The notes under the pieces were generated by a model, which was given only the letters and a program-made list of their open reading frames with translations, was not told the DNA's origin and made no database searches. A stretch of DNA of 64,000 nt from Pleionea litopenaei (GTDB taxonomy: Bacteria > Pseudomonadota > Gammaproteobacteria > Enterobacterales > Kangiellaceae). The translations under genes were made by a program, and so were the position numbers. Location: contig NZ_CP133548.1 of NCBI RefSeq assembly GCF_031198435.1, positions 2,013,501 to 2,077,500 of the forward strand. Reading direction: 5' to 3'. Below are positions 20,210-30,512 of the stretch, one piece after another (the first letter of the stretch is position 1; the number at the start of each line of letters is the position of its first letter).

Positions 20210-20947
20210 ATACGGGGGGTCATTTATGTTTCGAGTAACGTATTGACCTACAAGTTACCGAACAGCGTGTCACCCAGCTGCAAGGTATCGATGCTACGGA
20301 TATCAAAGCTTCTCGAGCATACAGCCTCTTCTTTATACTCTATCACGACTGTTTATCGCCCCTTTTACTATTTATCGCCCCTTTTATAGTATCGACTGCC
20401 ACCGAAAACAAATGGATACCCCACAGAGGCACATTAAAGCCGCAATCGTTTAGCCGACAGATTACCTTAGCTGACAGATTAACTTCGCAGGCATTTTAAC
20501 AATGTCATTGATAAAAGTCGCTTTAAACCCGCTCATGCTGGCTAAGATACTTTCCTTCAATGTTTCTTGCTTGCGCGGTAGTTTGCATCGCGATTGTTTA
20601 GCGTCTTGAAGCGGCACGCAACCACCAATTCCATCAATATTGAAGCTGAGTTTGCTTTTCAACCCACAAAAGATTATATCGCCAAATCGTAATATAAACC
20701 CTGTAAAATCAAATAAATAGCAAAGTAAACTCGTCAAATGAATGCTCCCCATGCAACCCGACATTTATCTTCTACTCGCTGTGTGCGGATGATTGCTTCA
20801 TAAATCGTGCCTTTTGGCCGAAATTTATTCAATAAGGGATAACTCTTAGCAAACAACTAGTGTATAATGCGCGCCTTTTCGCGATTAACGCCCCGAAACA
20901 GGTTTAATTTTTAAACAATTTTTTTAATTGCAACATAGAGTAGAAAC
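20210..20947. other. Long non-coding gap upstream of fusA2
   Basis: No convincing gene is present. A 16-bp direct repeat (TTTATCGCCCCTTTTA at 20352-20367 and 20371-20386) and a TATAAT at 20863-20868 about 80 bp before fusA2 are the only notable elements. A 100-codon minus frame at 20462-20764 looks non-coding. Confidence 0.5.
20863..20868 (+). promoter_or_regulatory. Probable -10 element of the fusA2 promoter
   Basis: A perfect TATAAT followed by a GCGCGCC discriminator, 80 bp upstream of the EF-G paralogue. No good -35 is visible at 16-18 bp, so an activator or a weak -35 (TAACTC) would be needed. Confidence 0.5.
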
Positions 20948-23032
20948 ATGGCTGACTTATCTAAATACAGAAACATAGGCATTTTCGCTCACGTGGACGC
21001 GGGTAAAACCACCACTACCGAGCGTATTTTGAAGCTTACCGGTAAAATTCATAAAACCGGTGAAGTTCATGACGGCGAATCAACCACTGACTTCATGGAA
21101 CAGGAAGCCGAGCGTGGAATTACAATCCAGTCAGCTGCGACAACCTGTTTCTGGAAAGATCACCGCCTTAACATCATCGATACTCCTGGACACGTTGACT
21201 TCACCGTTGAAGTTTACCGTTCATTGAAAGTACTTGATGGTGGTGTTGGCGTATTCTGTGGTTCTGGTGGTGTTGAGCCACAATCAGAAACCAACTGGCG
21301 TTATGCGAACGAATCAGAAGTTGCGCGTATCATCTTCGTAAACAAACTCGACCGTATGGGTGCCGACTTCTATCGCGTTGTTAAGCAAGTAGAAGATGTA
21401 TTGGCGGCACGTCCATTAGTAATGACGTTACCAATCGGTATCGAAGACGACTTCAAAGGCGTTGTCGACGTACTTGAGCAAAAAGCTTACGTATGGGATG
21501 ACTCAGGTCTTCCAGAAAACTACGAAGTGATCGATATTCCAGCTGACATGCAAGACAAAGCTGCGGAATACCGTGAAATGTTAGTTGAAACAGCGGTTGA
21601 GCAAGACGATGACTTGATGGAAAAATACTTAGAAGGTGAAGAGCCTTCTATCGAAGACATCAAGCGTTGTATCCGTAAAGGTACTCGTGACTTAGCGTTC
21701 TTCCCGACTTTCTGTGGTTCAGCATTCAAAAACAAAGGTGTTCAAAACGTTCTTGACGCCGTTGTTGACTACTTACCGTCTCCAACCGAAGTTGACCCAC
21801 AACCGTTGACTGACGAAGAAGGTAACGAAACTGGTGAAGTAGCGACCGTTTCAGTTGATGAGCCATTACGTGCGTTAGCGTTTAAAATTATGGATGACCG
21901 TTTCGGCGCGTTAACCTTTATCCGTATTTACTCAGGTAAAATGACTAAAGGTATGACCGTTCTTAACTCATTCACTGGTAAAACTGAGCGTATCGGCCGT
22001 ATGGTAGAGATGCACGCTGATCAACGTACTGAGTTAGAAGGTGCGCAAGCGGGTGACATTCTTGCGGTTGTTGGTATGAAGAACGTTCAAACCGGTCACA
22101 CCTTATGTGATCCAAACAACCCATGTACACTTGAGCCAATGGTATTCCCGGATCCAGTTATCTCGATTGCGGTTGCACCTCGTGACAAAGGCGCTTCTGA
22201 GAAGCTAGGTGTTGCGCTTTCTAAAATGGTTGCAGAAGATCCTTCATTCCAAGTTGAAACGGATCAAGATTCTGGTGAAACCATCCTTAAAGGTATGGGT
22301 GAACTTCACTTAGACATCAAAGTTGACATCTTAAAGCGTACACATGGTGTTGAACTAGACGTAGGTAAACCACAGGTTGCTTACCGTGAAACTATCACTC
22401 AACGTGTTGAAGATAGCTACACGCATAAGAAACAATCAGGTGGTTCTGGTCAGTTCGGTAAAATCGACTACATCATTGAGCCAGGCGAGCAAAACAGCGG
22501 CTTTACTTTCGAGTCAAAAGTTGTTGGTGGTAACGTACCAAAAGAATTCTGGCCGGCAATTGAGAAAGGCTTTAAAGGTATGATGCAAGAAGGTGTTCTT
22601 GCTGGCTACCCAGTACTTGACGTTCAAATTACCTTAGTGGACGGTGCTTACCACGCCGTTGACTCATCTGCGGTTGCATTTGAAATCGCTGCTAAAGGTG
22701 CTTTCCGTCAATCAATTCCGAAAGCTTCACCACAAATTCTTGAGCCGATCATGAAAGTTGACGTGTTCACTCCAGAAGATCACGTTGGTGACGTTATCGG
22801 TGACTTAAACCGTCGTCGTGGCATGATCAGTGGCCAAGAAGCAGGTCCTACTGGTGTACGTATTAAAGGTGAAGTACCGCTTTCTGAAATGTTCGGATAC
22901 ATCGGTCACCTACGTACTATGACTTCTGGTCGTGGTCAGTTCTCAATGGAATTTGCACACTACTCTCCATGTCCTAACAACGTGGCAGAGCAAGTTATCG
23001 CAGAAGCCAAAGAGCGCAAAGAAAAGAAATAA
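20948..23032 (+). CDS. fusA2: Elongation factor G, second paralogue (EF-G2 type)
   Basis: A 694-residue translational GTPase. It has G1 AHVDAGKTT (residues 14-22), the switch [11 protein letters not shown] motif, NKLDRMGAD and domains II-V with [14 protein letters not shown] and a C-terminal [21 protein letters not shown]. It differs clearly from the str-operon EF-G: a shorter insertion-free G domain and many substitutions. Paralogues of this type occur in several marine gammaproteobacteria. Whether it works in translocation, ribosome recycling or under stress cannot be read from sequence. It stands alone on the plus strand with its own terminator. Confidence 0.93.
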   Translation: MADLSKYRNIGIFAHVDAGKTTTTERILKLTGKIHKTGEVHDGESTTDFMEQEAERGITIQSAATTCFWKDHRLNIIDTPGHVDFTVEVYRSLKVLDGGVGVFCGSGGVEPQSETNWRYANESEVARIIFVNKLDRMGADFYRVVKQVEDVLAARPLVMTLPIGIEDDFKGVVDVLEQKAYVWDDSGLPENYEVIDIPADMQDKAAEYREMLVETAVEQDDDLMEKYLEGEEPSIEDIKRCIRKGTRDLAFFPTFCGSAFKNKGVQNVLDAVVDYLPSPTEVDPQPLTDEEGNETGEVATVSVDEPLRALAFKIMDDRFGALTFIRIYSGKMTKGMTVLNSFTGKTERIGRMVEMHADQRTELEGAQAGDILAVVGMKNVQTGHTLCDPNNPCTLEPMVFPDPVISIAVAPRDKGASEKLGVALSKMVAEDPSFQVETDQDSGETILKGMGELHLDIKVDILKRTHGVELDVGKPQVAYRETITQRVEDSYTHKKQSGGSGQFGKIDYIIEPGEQNSGFTFESKVVGGNVPKEFWPAIEKGFKGMMQEGVLAGYPVLDVQITLVDGAYHAVDSSAVAFEIAAKGAFRQSIPKASPQILEPIMKVDVFTPEDHVGDVIGDLNRRRGMISGQEAGPTGVRIKGEVPLSEMFGYIGHLRTMTSGRGQFSMEFAHYSPCPNNVAEQVIAEAKERKEKK

Positions 23033-23054
23033 TTGCTTTTCTAATGAGCGACTC

Positions 23055-23089
23055 AAAAACCCCGAACGGTTCGCCGCTCGGGGTTTTTT
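23055..23089 (+). terminator. Intrinsic terminator after fusA2
   Basis: AAAAACCCCGA pairs with TCGGGGTTTTT around an ACGGTTCGCCGC loop and is followed by further Ts. It lies 22 bp after the fusA2 stop. Confidence 0.88.
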
Positions 23090-23118
23090 ATGACCACCGA
23101 AAAAAGTATACTTAATTT

Positions 23119-24057
23119 ATGTCGACGATCCTGTTAGCCATAGTTCCAATCCTTTGCATTATTGCCCTAGGTTATTGCTGCCGACGCTTTAATGTATTCA
23201 ACGATGGATTTCTCGATGGACTAAGTCGCTTAACCTTTACGGTATTTATCCCCTGCTTGCTGTTCACCAGTATTTACAACAGCGAAGATCTGTCTTCAAT
23301 TTCCTCGAACCTTCTTTTAAGCTTTTACATTCCTGTTATTGGTTGGTATGTGTTGAGCTATATTTATTTTCGAGCGGTATTCAAAGCCTCTTTTCGAAAA
23401 ACCGAATTACTTTCACTAGCGGCAACTTTTTCTAATAATGTGTTAATCGGTATTCCGGTTTTACTAACGCTGATTGGAGACTCTGTATTACTGCCCGGCT
23501 TTGTGATTGTTTCGATTCATAGTCTCATTCTATTCACACTAACGTCTCTGTTTGCAGAGAATCAAGAAGCCGATAAAAAGTGGTACCGCTCACTCGCCAC
23601 CAGTATTTGGATCACTACGCGCAGTCCTATCGTTATTAGCTTGCTTCTTGGACTTTCGGCGAAGCTTTTGGCGTTACCTTTGCACTCGATTGTTCAACAC
23701 ACCCTAGATTACTTAAAGGGTGCCGCTTTACCCTGTGCGCTCATTGTTCTAGGAGCTACCTTAGCGCGCTACAAGTCAACACACCAACTGCCCTTATCCA
23801 TTTCGGTCAACACGATAAAGCTGTTACTGCTTCCTCTCGCCGTTTATTGTTGTGGGCAATACTGGTTTAATCTTTCACCAACGTTAATTGCTGTTACCGT
23901 CATCATGTCGGCCTCTCCTGTTGGCATCAATGTCTTTATGTTTGCAGCCCAAGATCCGAAATCCTCTCCCTATCTTGCTTCAGCCATTTTAAACTCAACC
24001 CTAGTGGCGATTGCGACGATACCAGCTTGGATCTACTTTCTCGATCTAGCTCCTTAG
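23119..24057 (+). CDS. AEC family transporter (auxin efflux carrier-like permease)
   Basis: A 312-residue integral membrane protein with about ten hydrophobic spans in two halves. The internal motif with FSNNVLIGIPVLLTL in the first half and ALIVLGATLARY plus SASPVGINVFMFA in the second half are typical of the AEC/bile-acid:arsenite superfamily. Bacterial members export or import small organic acids; the substrate here is unknown. It is a single gene between fusA2 and trhO. Confidence 0.88.
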   Translation: MSTILLAIVPILCIIALGYCCRRFNVFNDGFLDGLSRLTFTVFIPCLLFTSIYNSEDLSSISSNLLLSFYIPVIGWYVLSYIYFRAVFKASFRKTELLSLAATFSNNVLIGIPVLLTLIGDSVLLPGFVIVSIHSLILFTLTSLFAENQEADKKWYRSLATSIWITTRSPIVISLLLGLSAKLLALPLHSIVQHTLDYLKGAALPCALIVLGATLARYKSTHQLPLSISVNTIKLLLLPLAVYCCGQYWFNLSPTLIAVTVIMSASPVGINVFMFAAQDPKSSPYLASAILNSTLVAIATIPAWIYFLDLAP

Positions 24058-24202
24058 CCGAGAGTGATTCAACCCATTTTTATCTCTAACGGTTCTTGGA
24101 CTCGCGTTTCGAATCCACTATAATACCCCTCCCTTTAAAGGGGTTAATTATTCACATTCAAACGAGCACCGAATTTACGATTCGGCAAGCAGGAGAATTT
24201 AT

Positions 24203-25195
24203 ATGCAATACGTAGTATGCGCGCTTTACAAATTTGTAAAGTTAAGCGACTTCGAGGCCATTCGTGCGCCTCTTCTCAAAGAAATGACCGAGCACAATGT
24301 CGTGGGTACTCTACTTCTCGCTCATGAAGGCATTAACGGCACCGTCGCAGGTTCTCGTGCTGCCATCGATCACTTATTGGCTTGGCTAAACAGTCACGAG
24401 CAATTAAATCCTATCGAGTATAAAGAGTCGTTTACCGATATTTGTCCATTCAAACGCACCAAAGTGAAGTTGAAAAAAGAAATCGTCACCATGGGTGTTG
24501 AAGATGTCGATCCCAATCGAACGGTTGGAACCTACGTTGCTCCAGAAGACTGGAACGCATTAATAAGTGATCCGGAAGTTATACTCATCGACACTCGAAA
24601 TGATTACGAAGTCGAAGTTGGTACCTTTAAAAATGCCGTAAATCCGCATACCGAAACATTCCGAGAGTTTCCAAAATACGTCGAAGATCATTTAGATCCG
24701 AAACAGCACAAAAAAGTAGCTATGTTTTGCACTGGCGGAATTCGATGTGAAAAATCAACCGCTTACTTAAAAGAGCAAGGTTTCGAAGAGGTTTATCATC
24801 TAAAAGGTGGTATTTTGAAATACCTCGAAGACGTACCCAAAGAGCAGTCTATGTGGGAAGGTGAGTGTTTTGTTTTCGATGACCGCGTTACTGTTAATCA
24901 CGATTTAGAGCGTGGTGGCTACGATCAATGCAACGCTTGTCGGTTACCTATAACAGAAGAAGACAAAGCCAGTGAATTATTTGAGCAAGGCGTTAGTTGC
25001 CCTCACTGCTTTGACAAAACCACACCGGAACAAAAAGAACGCTACGCGCAGCGAGAGCTACAAATCAAACTAGCCAAACAACGTGGAGAACAGCATATCG
25101 GCAATGAAGCTGCCACTATGTTAGCTCAAAAGCAAAAGAAAAAAAGAGAGCTCATCGCGAAGCAACGAGAACAAGCTAAACAAAAAGCTTCTTAA
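24203..25195 (+). CDS. trhO: tRNA uridine(34) hydroxylase TrhO
   Basis: A 330-residue rhodanese-domain protein of the YceA/TrhO family, which makes 5-hydroxyuridine at tRNA position 34 in an oxygen-dependent reaction. It has an N-terminal acylphosphatase-like domain (with [11 protein letters not shown]), a rhodanese domain with active-site loop [10 protein letters not shown] (Cys176 and Cys182), and a C-terminal part with two CxxC-type pairs (CNAC and CPHC). AGGAG lies ahead of the ATG. The stop codon runs straight into a 13-bp tandem repeat. Confidence 0.95.
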   Translation: MQYVVCALYKFVKLSDFEAIRAPLLKEMTEHNVVGTLLLAHEGINGTVAGSRAAIDHLLAWLNSHEQLNPIEYKESFTDICPFKRTKVKLKKEIVTMGVEDVDPNRTVGTYVAPEDWNALISDPEVILIDTRNDYEVEVGTFKNAVNPHTETFREFPKYVEDHLDPKQHKKVAMFCTGGIRCEKSTAYLKEQGFEEVYHLKGGILKYLEDVPKEQSMWEGECFVFDDRVTVNHDLERGGYDQCNACRLPITEEDKASELFEQGVSCPHCFDKTTPEQKERYAQRELQIKLAKQRGEQHIGNEAATMLAQKQKKKRELIAKQREQAKQKAS

Positions 25196-25271
25196 GCAAA
25201 TTGTCCAAGCAAATCATCCGAGCAAATCATCCGAGCAAATCATCCGAGCAAATCATCCGAGCAAATCATCC
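25194..25271. repeat. 13-bp tandem repeat downstream of trhO
   Basis: Six head-to-tail copies of a 13-bp unit (consensus GAGCAAATCATCC). The last four are identical, the second has one change and the first is the most divergent. The first copy begins inside the trhO stop codon, and the array ends five bases before the terminator. A 13-bp period means copy changes would not disturb trhO. Confidence 0.9.
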
Positions 25272-25276
25272 GAGCA

Positions 25277-25306
25277 TAAAAAAAGCCGCTTTCGCGGCTT
25301 TTTTTA
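25277..25306. terminator. Bidirectional terminator between trhO and the DUF6491 gene
   Basis: GCCGC/GCGGC stem (25285-25289 and 25294-25298) with a TTTC loop, A7 before and T7 after. It serves trhO on the plus strand and overlaps the stop codon of the minus-strand lipoprotein gene. Confidence 0.85.
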
Positions 25307-25720
25307 TTCTAGATTTTCGAGCTCTTTGGCTTGCTCTTTAGTGAGCGGATAAATAGCTTTGATGTAGCAGCTTGGAAATGCCGAGTCTAAAATTTTAATC
25401 GAATCAAAATTTGCATTCAGCGACGAGCCCGTATTATTCACTTTGATTTTATGGCTGAATCTTAAATCATAGCATGGCGTTTTAAACTCGATTAAATGAG
25501 GTTTACTCATGGTCGTCGATAGAATGATGTAGTCTTCACTCAAATATGACCAGGAATAAAATCGAAAGCTAGTAATACGATCAACGGGCTCATAACTTTG
25601 TTTTGCGACAAAAGTTTTGTATTTTTCATTAACCTCTGAGGTTACTCGGCTGGGTTTTCCGGCACAGGCCGCTAAATAAAAGCTTAGAACAATAAAAAGT
25701 GCGCCTTTTACTGATCGCAT
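25304..25720 (-). CDS. DUF6491-like small lipoprotein
   Basis: A 138-residue secreted protein. The signal peptide ends in a lipobox (LAACAG), predicting an N-terminal lipid anchor. The mature part has ITSFRFYSWSYLSEDYIIL and two cysteines (in TPCYDLRF and FPSCYIKAI) that could form a disulphide. This pattern resembles DUF6491 proteins, whose function is unknown. It is a single minus-strand gene. Confidence 0.75.
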   Translation of the reverse strand: MRSVKGALFIVLSFYLAACAGKPSRVTSEVNEKYKTFVAKQSYEPVDRITSFRFYSWSYLSEDYIILSTTMSKPHLIEFKTPCYDLRFSHKIKVNNTGSSLNANFDSIKILDSAFPSCYIKAIYPLTKEQAKELENLE

Positions 25721-25889
25721 GATTATCTCTCCTTAAATGGTCTCTACCCCCTTCTAACGACTAACGCCTACAAAGGTTGACCTAGATACATACATTGAAA
25801 CATTTAAAGTGACAAGAATTCAAACTATCTCCTCGAAAACTGCGTCTTGCCTATAACTAAGCTATCACATTTAAAATTGGGGGGATGCT

Positions 25890-27164
25890 TTGAAAATAAG
25901 TGATACTTCAGGTCAAGATACGATTATCGCGTCAAATAGTGGACATCGTCGTTGGTGGTACATAGGAGGAATGTCAGCCGTTGTCATTACGCTCATTGTA
26001 CTTGCCACACCGTTTATTTCGCGCTGGGCGAAAGCCGAACACAGCGTCTCTATGGAGCGAATACGAATTGCTAGCGTTACTCGAGGCGATTTCGTTCGAG
26101 ACATTTCTGTGCAAGGAAAAGTCGTCGCGGCAGTCAGTCCAACGCTTTACGCCACCAGTGATGGCACCGTCCAATTCCATGTACAAGCAGGCGAAAGCGT
26201 AAAATTAGCACAGCCACTAGCAACCGTCGACAGCCCCGAGCTATCTAATCAACTCGAGCAAGAACAAGCTTCCCTTGAAAGTATGGAAATTGATGAAGAG
26301 CGACAATCAATTCAAACTAAAAAGCAAGCACTCGAAAACCAAAAGACCGTTGATCTAGCCAAAGTAACCCTCAATGCAGCAGAACGCGAAATGCGACGAG
26401 CAGAACAAGCGTGGCAACGCAAAGCGATTTCAACCATCGATTATGAAAAAGCCAAAGATGATTTACAAAATGCTCAACTCGCTCACCAGCATGCGATTGC
26501 CGATGCCAAACTCAATCAAGAAAGCCTAGCATTCGAGCTAAAGACCAAACGCTTAGCGGTACAGCGTCAGCAATTATTGGTAGCAGAATTGCAACGTCAA
26601 AAGGCATCGTTGCAGTTGTTATCTCCAGTTGAAGGCATTGTCGGCCAACTGATTGTTGAACAGCGCACCGCGGTCAGTAAAAATCAGCCAATCATTTCTG
26701 TGGTTGATTTGAGTCAGTTTGAAGTTGAAGTTCAGATACCTGAATCTTACGCCGACGACTTAGCCATTGGAATGGACGCAGAAGTTCAAAACAGTGGTCA
26801 AGTGTTCAATGCACAGCTGGTTTCAATTTCACCCGAAATTCAAGACAACCAAGTGGTTGGCCGTATTCGCTTTCATAATCAGATTCCACAAGGGTTACGA
26901 CAAAATCAAAGGTTAACCACTCGCATTCTTCTTGAGTTAAAGAAAGACGTATTAATGGTTCAGCGAGGACCATTTTTAGATGCCGGTGGTGGCCGTTTAG
27001 CTTATCGAGTCAACAACGATATTGCTGAGAAAGTATCTATTGAGACCGGTGCTCGTAGCTTGTCGCAAGTTGAAGTGCTGAGCGGCTTAAGCGCTGGCGA
27101 AAGCATTATTATTTCAAACACAGAATCTTTTGAAGGCGCAGAAAACGTCTTGATCAACCGATAA
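25890..27164 (+). CDS. HlyD/MacA-like efflux periplasmic adaptor subunit
   Basis: A 424-residue membrane-fusion protein. One N-terminal transmembrane anchor (about residues 23-45) is followed by a lipoyl-like half (VQFHVQAGESVKLAQPLATVDS), a long coiled-coil hairpin (about 115-245), the second lipoyl half, a beta-barrel and a membrane-proximal domain. The start is a TTG with a G6 run five bases upstream; the only nearby ATG reads into a stop after two codons. It is the first gene of a four-gene efflux operon and should link the ABC permeases to an outer-membrane channel. Confidence 0.88.
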   Translation: MKISDTSGQDTIIASNSGHRRWWYIGGMSAVVITLIVLATPFISRWAKAEHSVSMERIRIASVTRGDFVRDISVQGKVVAAVSPTLYATSDGTVQFHVQAGESVKLAQPLATVDSPELSNQLEQEQASLESMEIDEERQSIQTKKQALENQKTVDLAKVTLNAAEREMRRAEQAWQRKAISTIDYEKAKDDLQNAQLAHQHAIADAKLNQESLAFELKTKRLAVQRQQLLVAELQRQKASLQLLSPVEGIVGQLIVEQRTAVSKNQPIISVVDLSQFEVEVQIPESYADDLAIGMDAEVQNSGQVFNAQLVSISPEIQDNQVVGRIRFHNQIPQGLRQNQRLTTRILLELKKDVLMVQRGPFLDAGGGRLAYRVNNDIAEKVSIETGARSLSQVEVLSGLSAGESIIISNTESFEGAENVLINR

Positions 27165-27180
27165 ATTAGAGGAATTTAAC

Positions 27181-27894
27181 ATGCTAAAAATGACCAATAT
27201 CAAGAAAGTATTCCGAACGGAAATCGTTGAGACACATGCGCTTAGAGACTTTTCACTTACCGTTAACGAGGGCGACTTTGTAGCCGTTACAGGACCTTCA
27301 GGAAGCGGAAAGACAACCTTTCTAAATATCGCGGGTTTACTCGAAACATTTTCCTCAGGGCAATATTTTCTCGACAATGTCGATGTAAGTAACCTTAATG
27401 ATAACCAACGTTCGAAACTTCGAAATGAGAAAATCGGATTTATCTTTCAAAGTTTCAACCTGATTCCAGACTTAAACCTTTTCGATAACGTTGATGTTCC
27501 ACTCCGTTATCGAAAAATGAATCGTCAAGAGCGCAAAGAGCGTATAGAGCACGCATTAGAAACGGTTGGTTTAGCGGCACGTATGAAACACCTTCCAATG
27601 CAACTCTCTGGCGGCCAACAACAGAGGGTGGCCATAGCACGCGCACTTGCCGGGGAGCCGCGTTTTTTACTGGCAGACGAACCAACCGGAAATCTAGACT
27701 CAGCGATGGCTGAGAGTGTTATGCAGCTTCTCGAGTCAATCAATCAATCTGGAACCACCATTATTATGGTAACCCATGATCCAAAGCTTGCAGAGCGAGC
27801 ACCTCGCAATATTTTCGTTAAAGATGGAGAAGTTTCAGAAAAATTAAAGTCATCTCCAAAACCCACTAAAGAAGCTGTATCGGCTTTAGCATAA
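27181..27894 (+). CDS. ABC transporter ATP-binding protein (MacB/LolD type)
   Basis: A 237-residue nucleotide-binding subunit. Walker A GPSGSGKTT (residues 38-46), Q-loop at Gln90, signature LSGGQ (142-146), Walker B FLLADEP (162-168) and the H-loop VTHD are intact. It belongs to the subfamily that pairs with FtsX-like permeases and drives mechanotransmission rather than classical transport. It starts 16 bp after the adaptor gene. Confidence 0.95.
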   Translation: MLKMTNIKKVFRTEIVETHALRDFSLTVNEGDFVAVTGPSGSGKTTFLNIAGLLETFSSGQYFLDNVDVSNLNDNQRSKLRNEKIGFIFQSFNLIPDLNLFDNVDVPLRYRKMNRQERKERIEHALETVGLAARMKHLPMQLSGGQQQRVAIARALAGEPRFLLADEPTGNLDSAMAESVMQLLESINQSGTTIIMVTHDPKLAERAPRNIFVKDGEVSEKLKSSPKPTKEAVSALA

Positions 27895-27904
27895 GGACAA
27901 CTAA

Positions 27905-29218
27905 ATGTTTAAATACTATTTAAAGTTAGCCCTGCTCTCGATTAAACGCACACCGATACTTACCTTACTAATGGTCTCTGCAATTGGTGTGGGTATTGGA
28001 GCGTCTATGACTACGATCACGGTCAACTATGCGATGTCAGGCAATCCGATCCCTGAAAAAAGTGACCAGTTGTTTGCGATTCAATTAGATACATGGGATC
28101 CAAACGACCCCTTTCGTGAACCCAATTTACCACCGGATCAATTAACCTACCTCGATGCAACGGCTTTGATGAGAAGTGCTCCTGCAGAAAAGCAGACGGC
28201 CATGACCAAAGTCTACGGCGTTATTGAGCCTGAAGGCGAAGACACACTACCAATAGAAGCAACCGGCCGCGCAGCTTTTGGGGATTTTTTTAGCATGTTC
28301 AAAACGCCTTTTCTTTTTGGTGGAGCATGGAATCGTGATGTCGATAATAATGAACAAATGGTGACGGTTTTAAGTCGAGAAATGAATGATAAAGTTTTCG
28401 GCGGCGAAAATTCAGTTGGAAAATACGTAACTATCGGCGGTCAAAGTTATCAAGTTGTTGGTGTCTTGGATGACTTTTCCCCTGTACCCAAATACTACGA
28501 CGTAACCAATGGACCATTTAACGATCCTGAAGATTATTATATCCCTTTTAACCTCGTTGCCTCACAGCAGCTCGATCGCTCAGGTAATACTAACTGTTGG
28601 AAACCGAACTCTGAAGAAGGCTGGCAGGGTTTCTTAAACTCTGAATGTGTATGGATTCAGTTTTGGGCCGAGCTACCCACCAAAGCCGATCAAGAAAACT
28701 ACTTATCCTTTTTAAATGATTACGCGAAGCAGCAAAAAGAACTGGGGCGTTTTCCACGACCTCTTAATAATAAAATAAATAACGTAATGGAGTGGTTAGA
28801 GCAACAAGAAGTCGTCTCAGAAAATGCGCAAGTGGTTATGTGGCTTTCGGTTATGTTTCTTGTTGTTTGTTTGTTAAATACGATTGGAATTCTATTAACG
28901 AAGTTCTCGACGAAAGCTGCAGAAATCGGTTTGCGTCGTGCGTTGGGTGCGAGTAAGTCAGCTTTGTTTATTCAACACTTGTTCGAGTCAGCGATGGTTG
29001 GATTTGCCGGGGGACTGCTCGGTTTGGCTCTCGCTTTTGGCGGGCTGCAAGGCGTTCATGCACTGTTCGGTGATGATTTTGACCAACTCGTGCAACTCGA
29101 TTTTGTAATGGTCACCAGCGCCATTGTTCTGGCGATTATTTCAGCGTTGCTTGCCGGCATCTACCCTACCTGGCGCGCCTGTAATATTCAGCCAGCAGTT
29201 CAACTTAAGACTCAATAA
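27905..29218 (+). CDS. ABC transporter permease, MacB-like periplasmic core and FtsX domain (first)
   Basis: A 437-residue MacB-type permease without a fused ATPase. One N-terminal span is followed by a large periplasmic core (about 45-300) and three C-terminal spans of the FtsX domain, which include EIGLRRALGASKSALFIQHLFESA. The periplasmic core has two cysteines (in TNCWKP and SECVWIQF) that may form a disulphide. It starts 10 bp after the ATPase gene. Confidence 0.92.
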   Translation: MFKYYLKLALLSIKRTPILTLLMVSAIGVGIGASMTTITVNYAMSGNPIPEKSDQLFAIQLDTWDPNDPFREPNLPPDQLTYLDATALMRSAPAEKQTAMTKVYGVIEPEGEDTLPIEATGRAAFGDFFSMFKTPFLFGGAWNRDVDNNEQMVTVLSREMNDKVFGGENSVGKYVTIGGQSYQVVGVLDDFSPVPKYYDVTNGPFNDPEDYYIPFNLVASQQLDRSGNTNCWKPNSEEGWQGFLNSECVWIQFWAELPTKADQENYLSFLNDYAKQQKELGRFPRPLNNKINNVMEWLEQQEVVSENAQVVMWLSVMFLVVCLLNTIGILLTKFSTKAAEIGLRRALGASKSALFIQHLFESAMVGFAGGLLGLALAFGGLQGVHALFGDDFDQLVQLDFVMVTSAIVLAIISALLAGIYPTWRACNIQPAVQLKTQ

Positions 29219-29221
29219 GGA

Positions 29222-30439
29222 TTGACCATGGAATTTAGACCTATTTTAAGCGCCCTAAAGCGCAATAAAACCGGGGCAATTTTAATTGCAGCGCAAATGG
29301 CATTAACCATGACCATTATTGTGAATGCGGTTTTCATGATTAATGAACGACAATCGCAAATGGATCGACCGAGCGGTCTTGATGAGAGTAATGTTTTTGT
29401 TTTTGGATACAGTGGCTTTGCCAAAGACTTTAATGAAAGAGTTCAACTGCAAGAAGACTTAAACTACATTCGAGGGTTGCCAGGCGTGGTTGATGCCGTT
29501 CAAAGTAATTCAGCACCACTGATTGGCGGTGGTTGGTCAATGAGCCTTAACACTGAAAGTAACAGCGATACCAATGGCACTGGAACGGCGATTTACTTTG
29601 CCGATCACCATGGTATGGATGCATTTGGTTTAAAACTCATTGCCGGTCGAAACTTTGAGCCCAATGAAATCACCTGGCGTGGCAGAACATCCACCAGTTG
29701 GCCGGGGCAAGGTATCATTACTCAAGAACTAGCCAAACAATTGTTCAAAGACGATTGGCAAAATGCCATTGATAAGACGGTCTATATTTCTGACGATCAA
29801 CCGATAAAAATAATTGGCATTATTGAAAAAATGCAAGCTCCTTGGAATGGTTGGCGTGGTCTAGAGCGTAGCTTATTAGTACCACAGCAGACGGAATTTG
29901 GCGGAGCAAGAATCATCGTTAGAACTGAGCCTGGGCAACGCGATCGTTTAATGCGCGAAGTCGAAGAAGGGTTGTTAGCTAATTATAAAGGCCGGTTGAT
30001 CCGTCGAGTTCAAAGTATGGACGATATTCGAGAGCGAAGTTACCGATCACATAATGGTATGAATACGATATTATCGACCTTGGTTATTGCCCTGATTGTG
30101 GTAACGGCTTTAGGCATTGTTGGTCTCGCCAGCTTCAGCGTTAATCGCCGTAGAAAACAAATTGGGACTCGTCGTGCATTGGGTGCTACTAAAATTGATA
30201 TCATGCGCTATTTTTTACTTGAGAACTTTATCATTTCGAGCTTTGGTATCGTTTTAGGTGTAGGAATGACATTAGGCTTAAACATGCTTTTGGTATCGGC
30301 ACTCGATCTGCCACGCATTGATTGGTACTACATTCCCATCGGAATGCTCGCGCTTTGGGTGATTGGGCTTGTTGCCGTTTACGGGCCAGCTCGAAAAGCT
30401 TGCGCAATCTCGCCAGCTATCGCGACTCGGAGTGTGTAA
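29222..30439 (+). CDS. ABC transporter permease, MacB-like periplasmic core and FtsX domain (second)
   Basis: A 405-residue MacB-type permease, sequence-divergent from the one before it. One N-terminal span, a periplasmic core, then three spans with QIGTRRALGATKIDIMRYFLLENF. Two different permeases with one ATPase suggest a heterodimeric transporter. Substrate is unknown; MacAB relatives export peptides, macrolides or lipids. It starts three bases after the preceding stop. Confidence 0.92.
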   Translation: MTMEFRPILSALKRNKTGAILIAAQMALTMTIIVNAVFMINERQSQMDRPSGLDESNVFVFGYSGFAKDFNERVQLQEDLNYIRGLPGVVDAVQSNSAPLIGGGWSMSLNTESNSDTNGTGTAIYFADHHGMDAFGLKLIAGRNFEPNEITWRGRTSTSWPGQGIITQELAKQLFKDDWQNAIDKTVYISDDQPIKIIGIIEKMQAPWNGWRGLERSLLVPQQTEFGGARIIVRTEPGQRDRLMREVEEGLLANYKGRLIRRVQSMDDIRERSYRSHNGMNTILSTLVIALIVVTALGIVGLASFSVNRRRKQIGTRRALGATKIDIMRYFLLENFIISSFGIVLGVGMTLGLNMLLVSALDLPRIDWYYIPIGMLALWVIGLVAVYGPARKACAISPAIATRSV

Positions 30440-30464
30440 TTGGTCTTTGACGACATACAGTAAC

Positions 30465-30492
30465 AAAAAAGGCCTCATATGAGGCCCTTTTT
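30465..30492 (+). terminator. Intrinsic terminator after the efflux operon
   Basis: GGCCTC/GAGGCC stem (30471-30476 and 30481-30486) with an ATAT loop, A6 before and CTTTTT after. Confidence 0.85.
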
Positions 30493-30512
30493 AACGCTTT
30501 CAGTTAAAGCAA

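Noticed and set aside
20462..20764. 100-codon minus-strand frame upstream of fusA2
   Set aside because: No ribosome binding site, no domain, irregular composition and no neighbouring operon; likely chance.
25194..25271. Possible CRISPR array
   Set aside because: The 13-bp units are directly adjacent with no spacers, and no cas genes are present.
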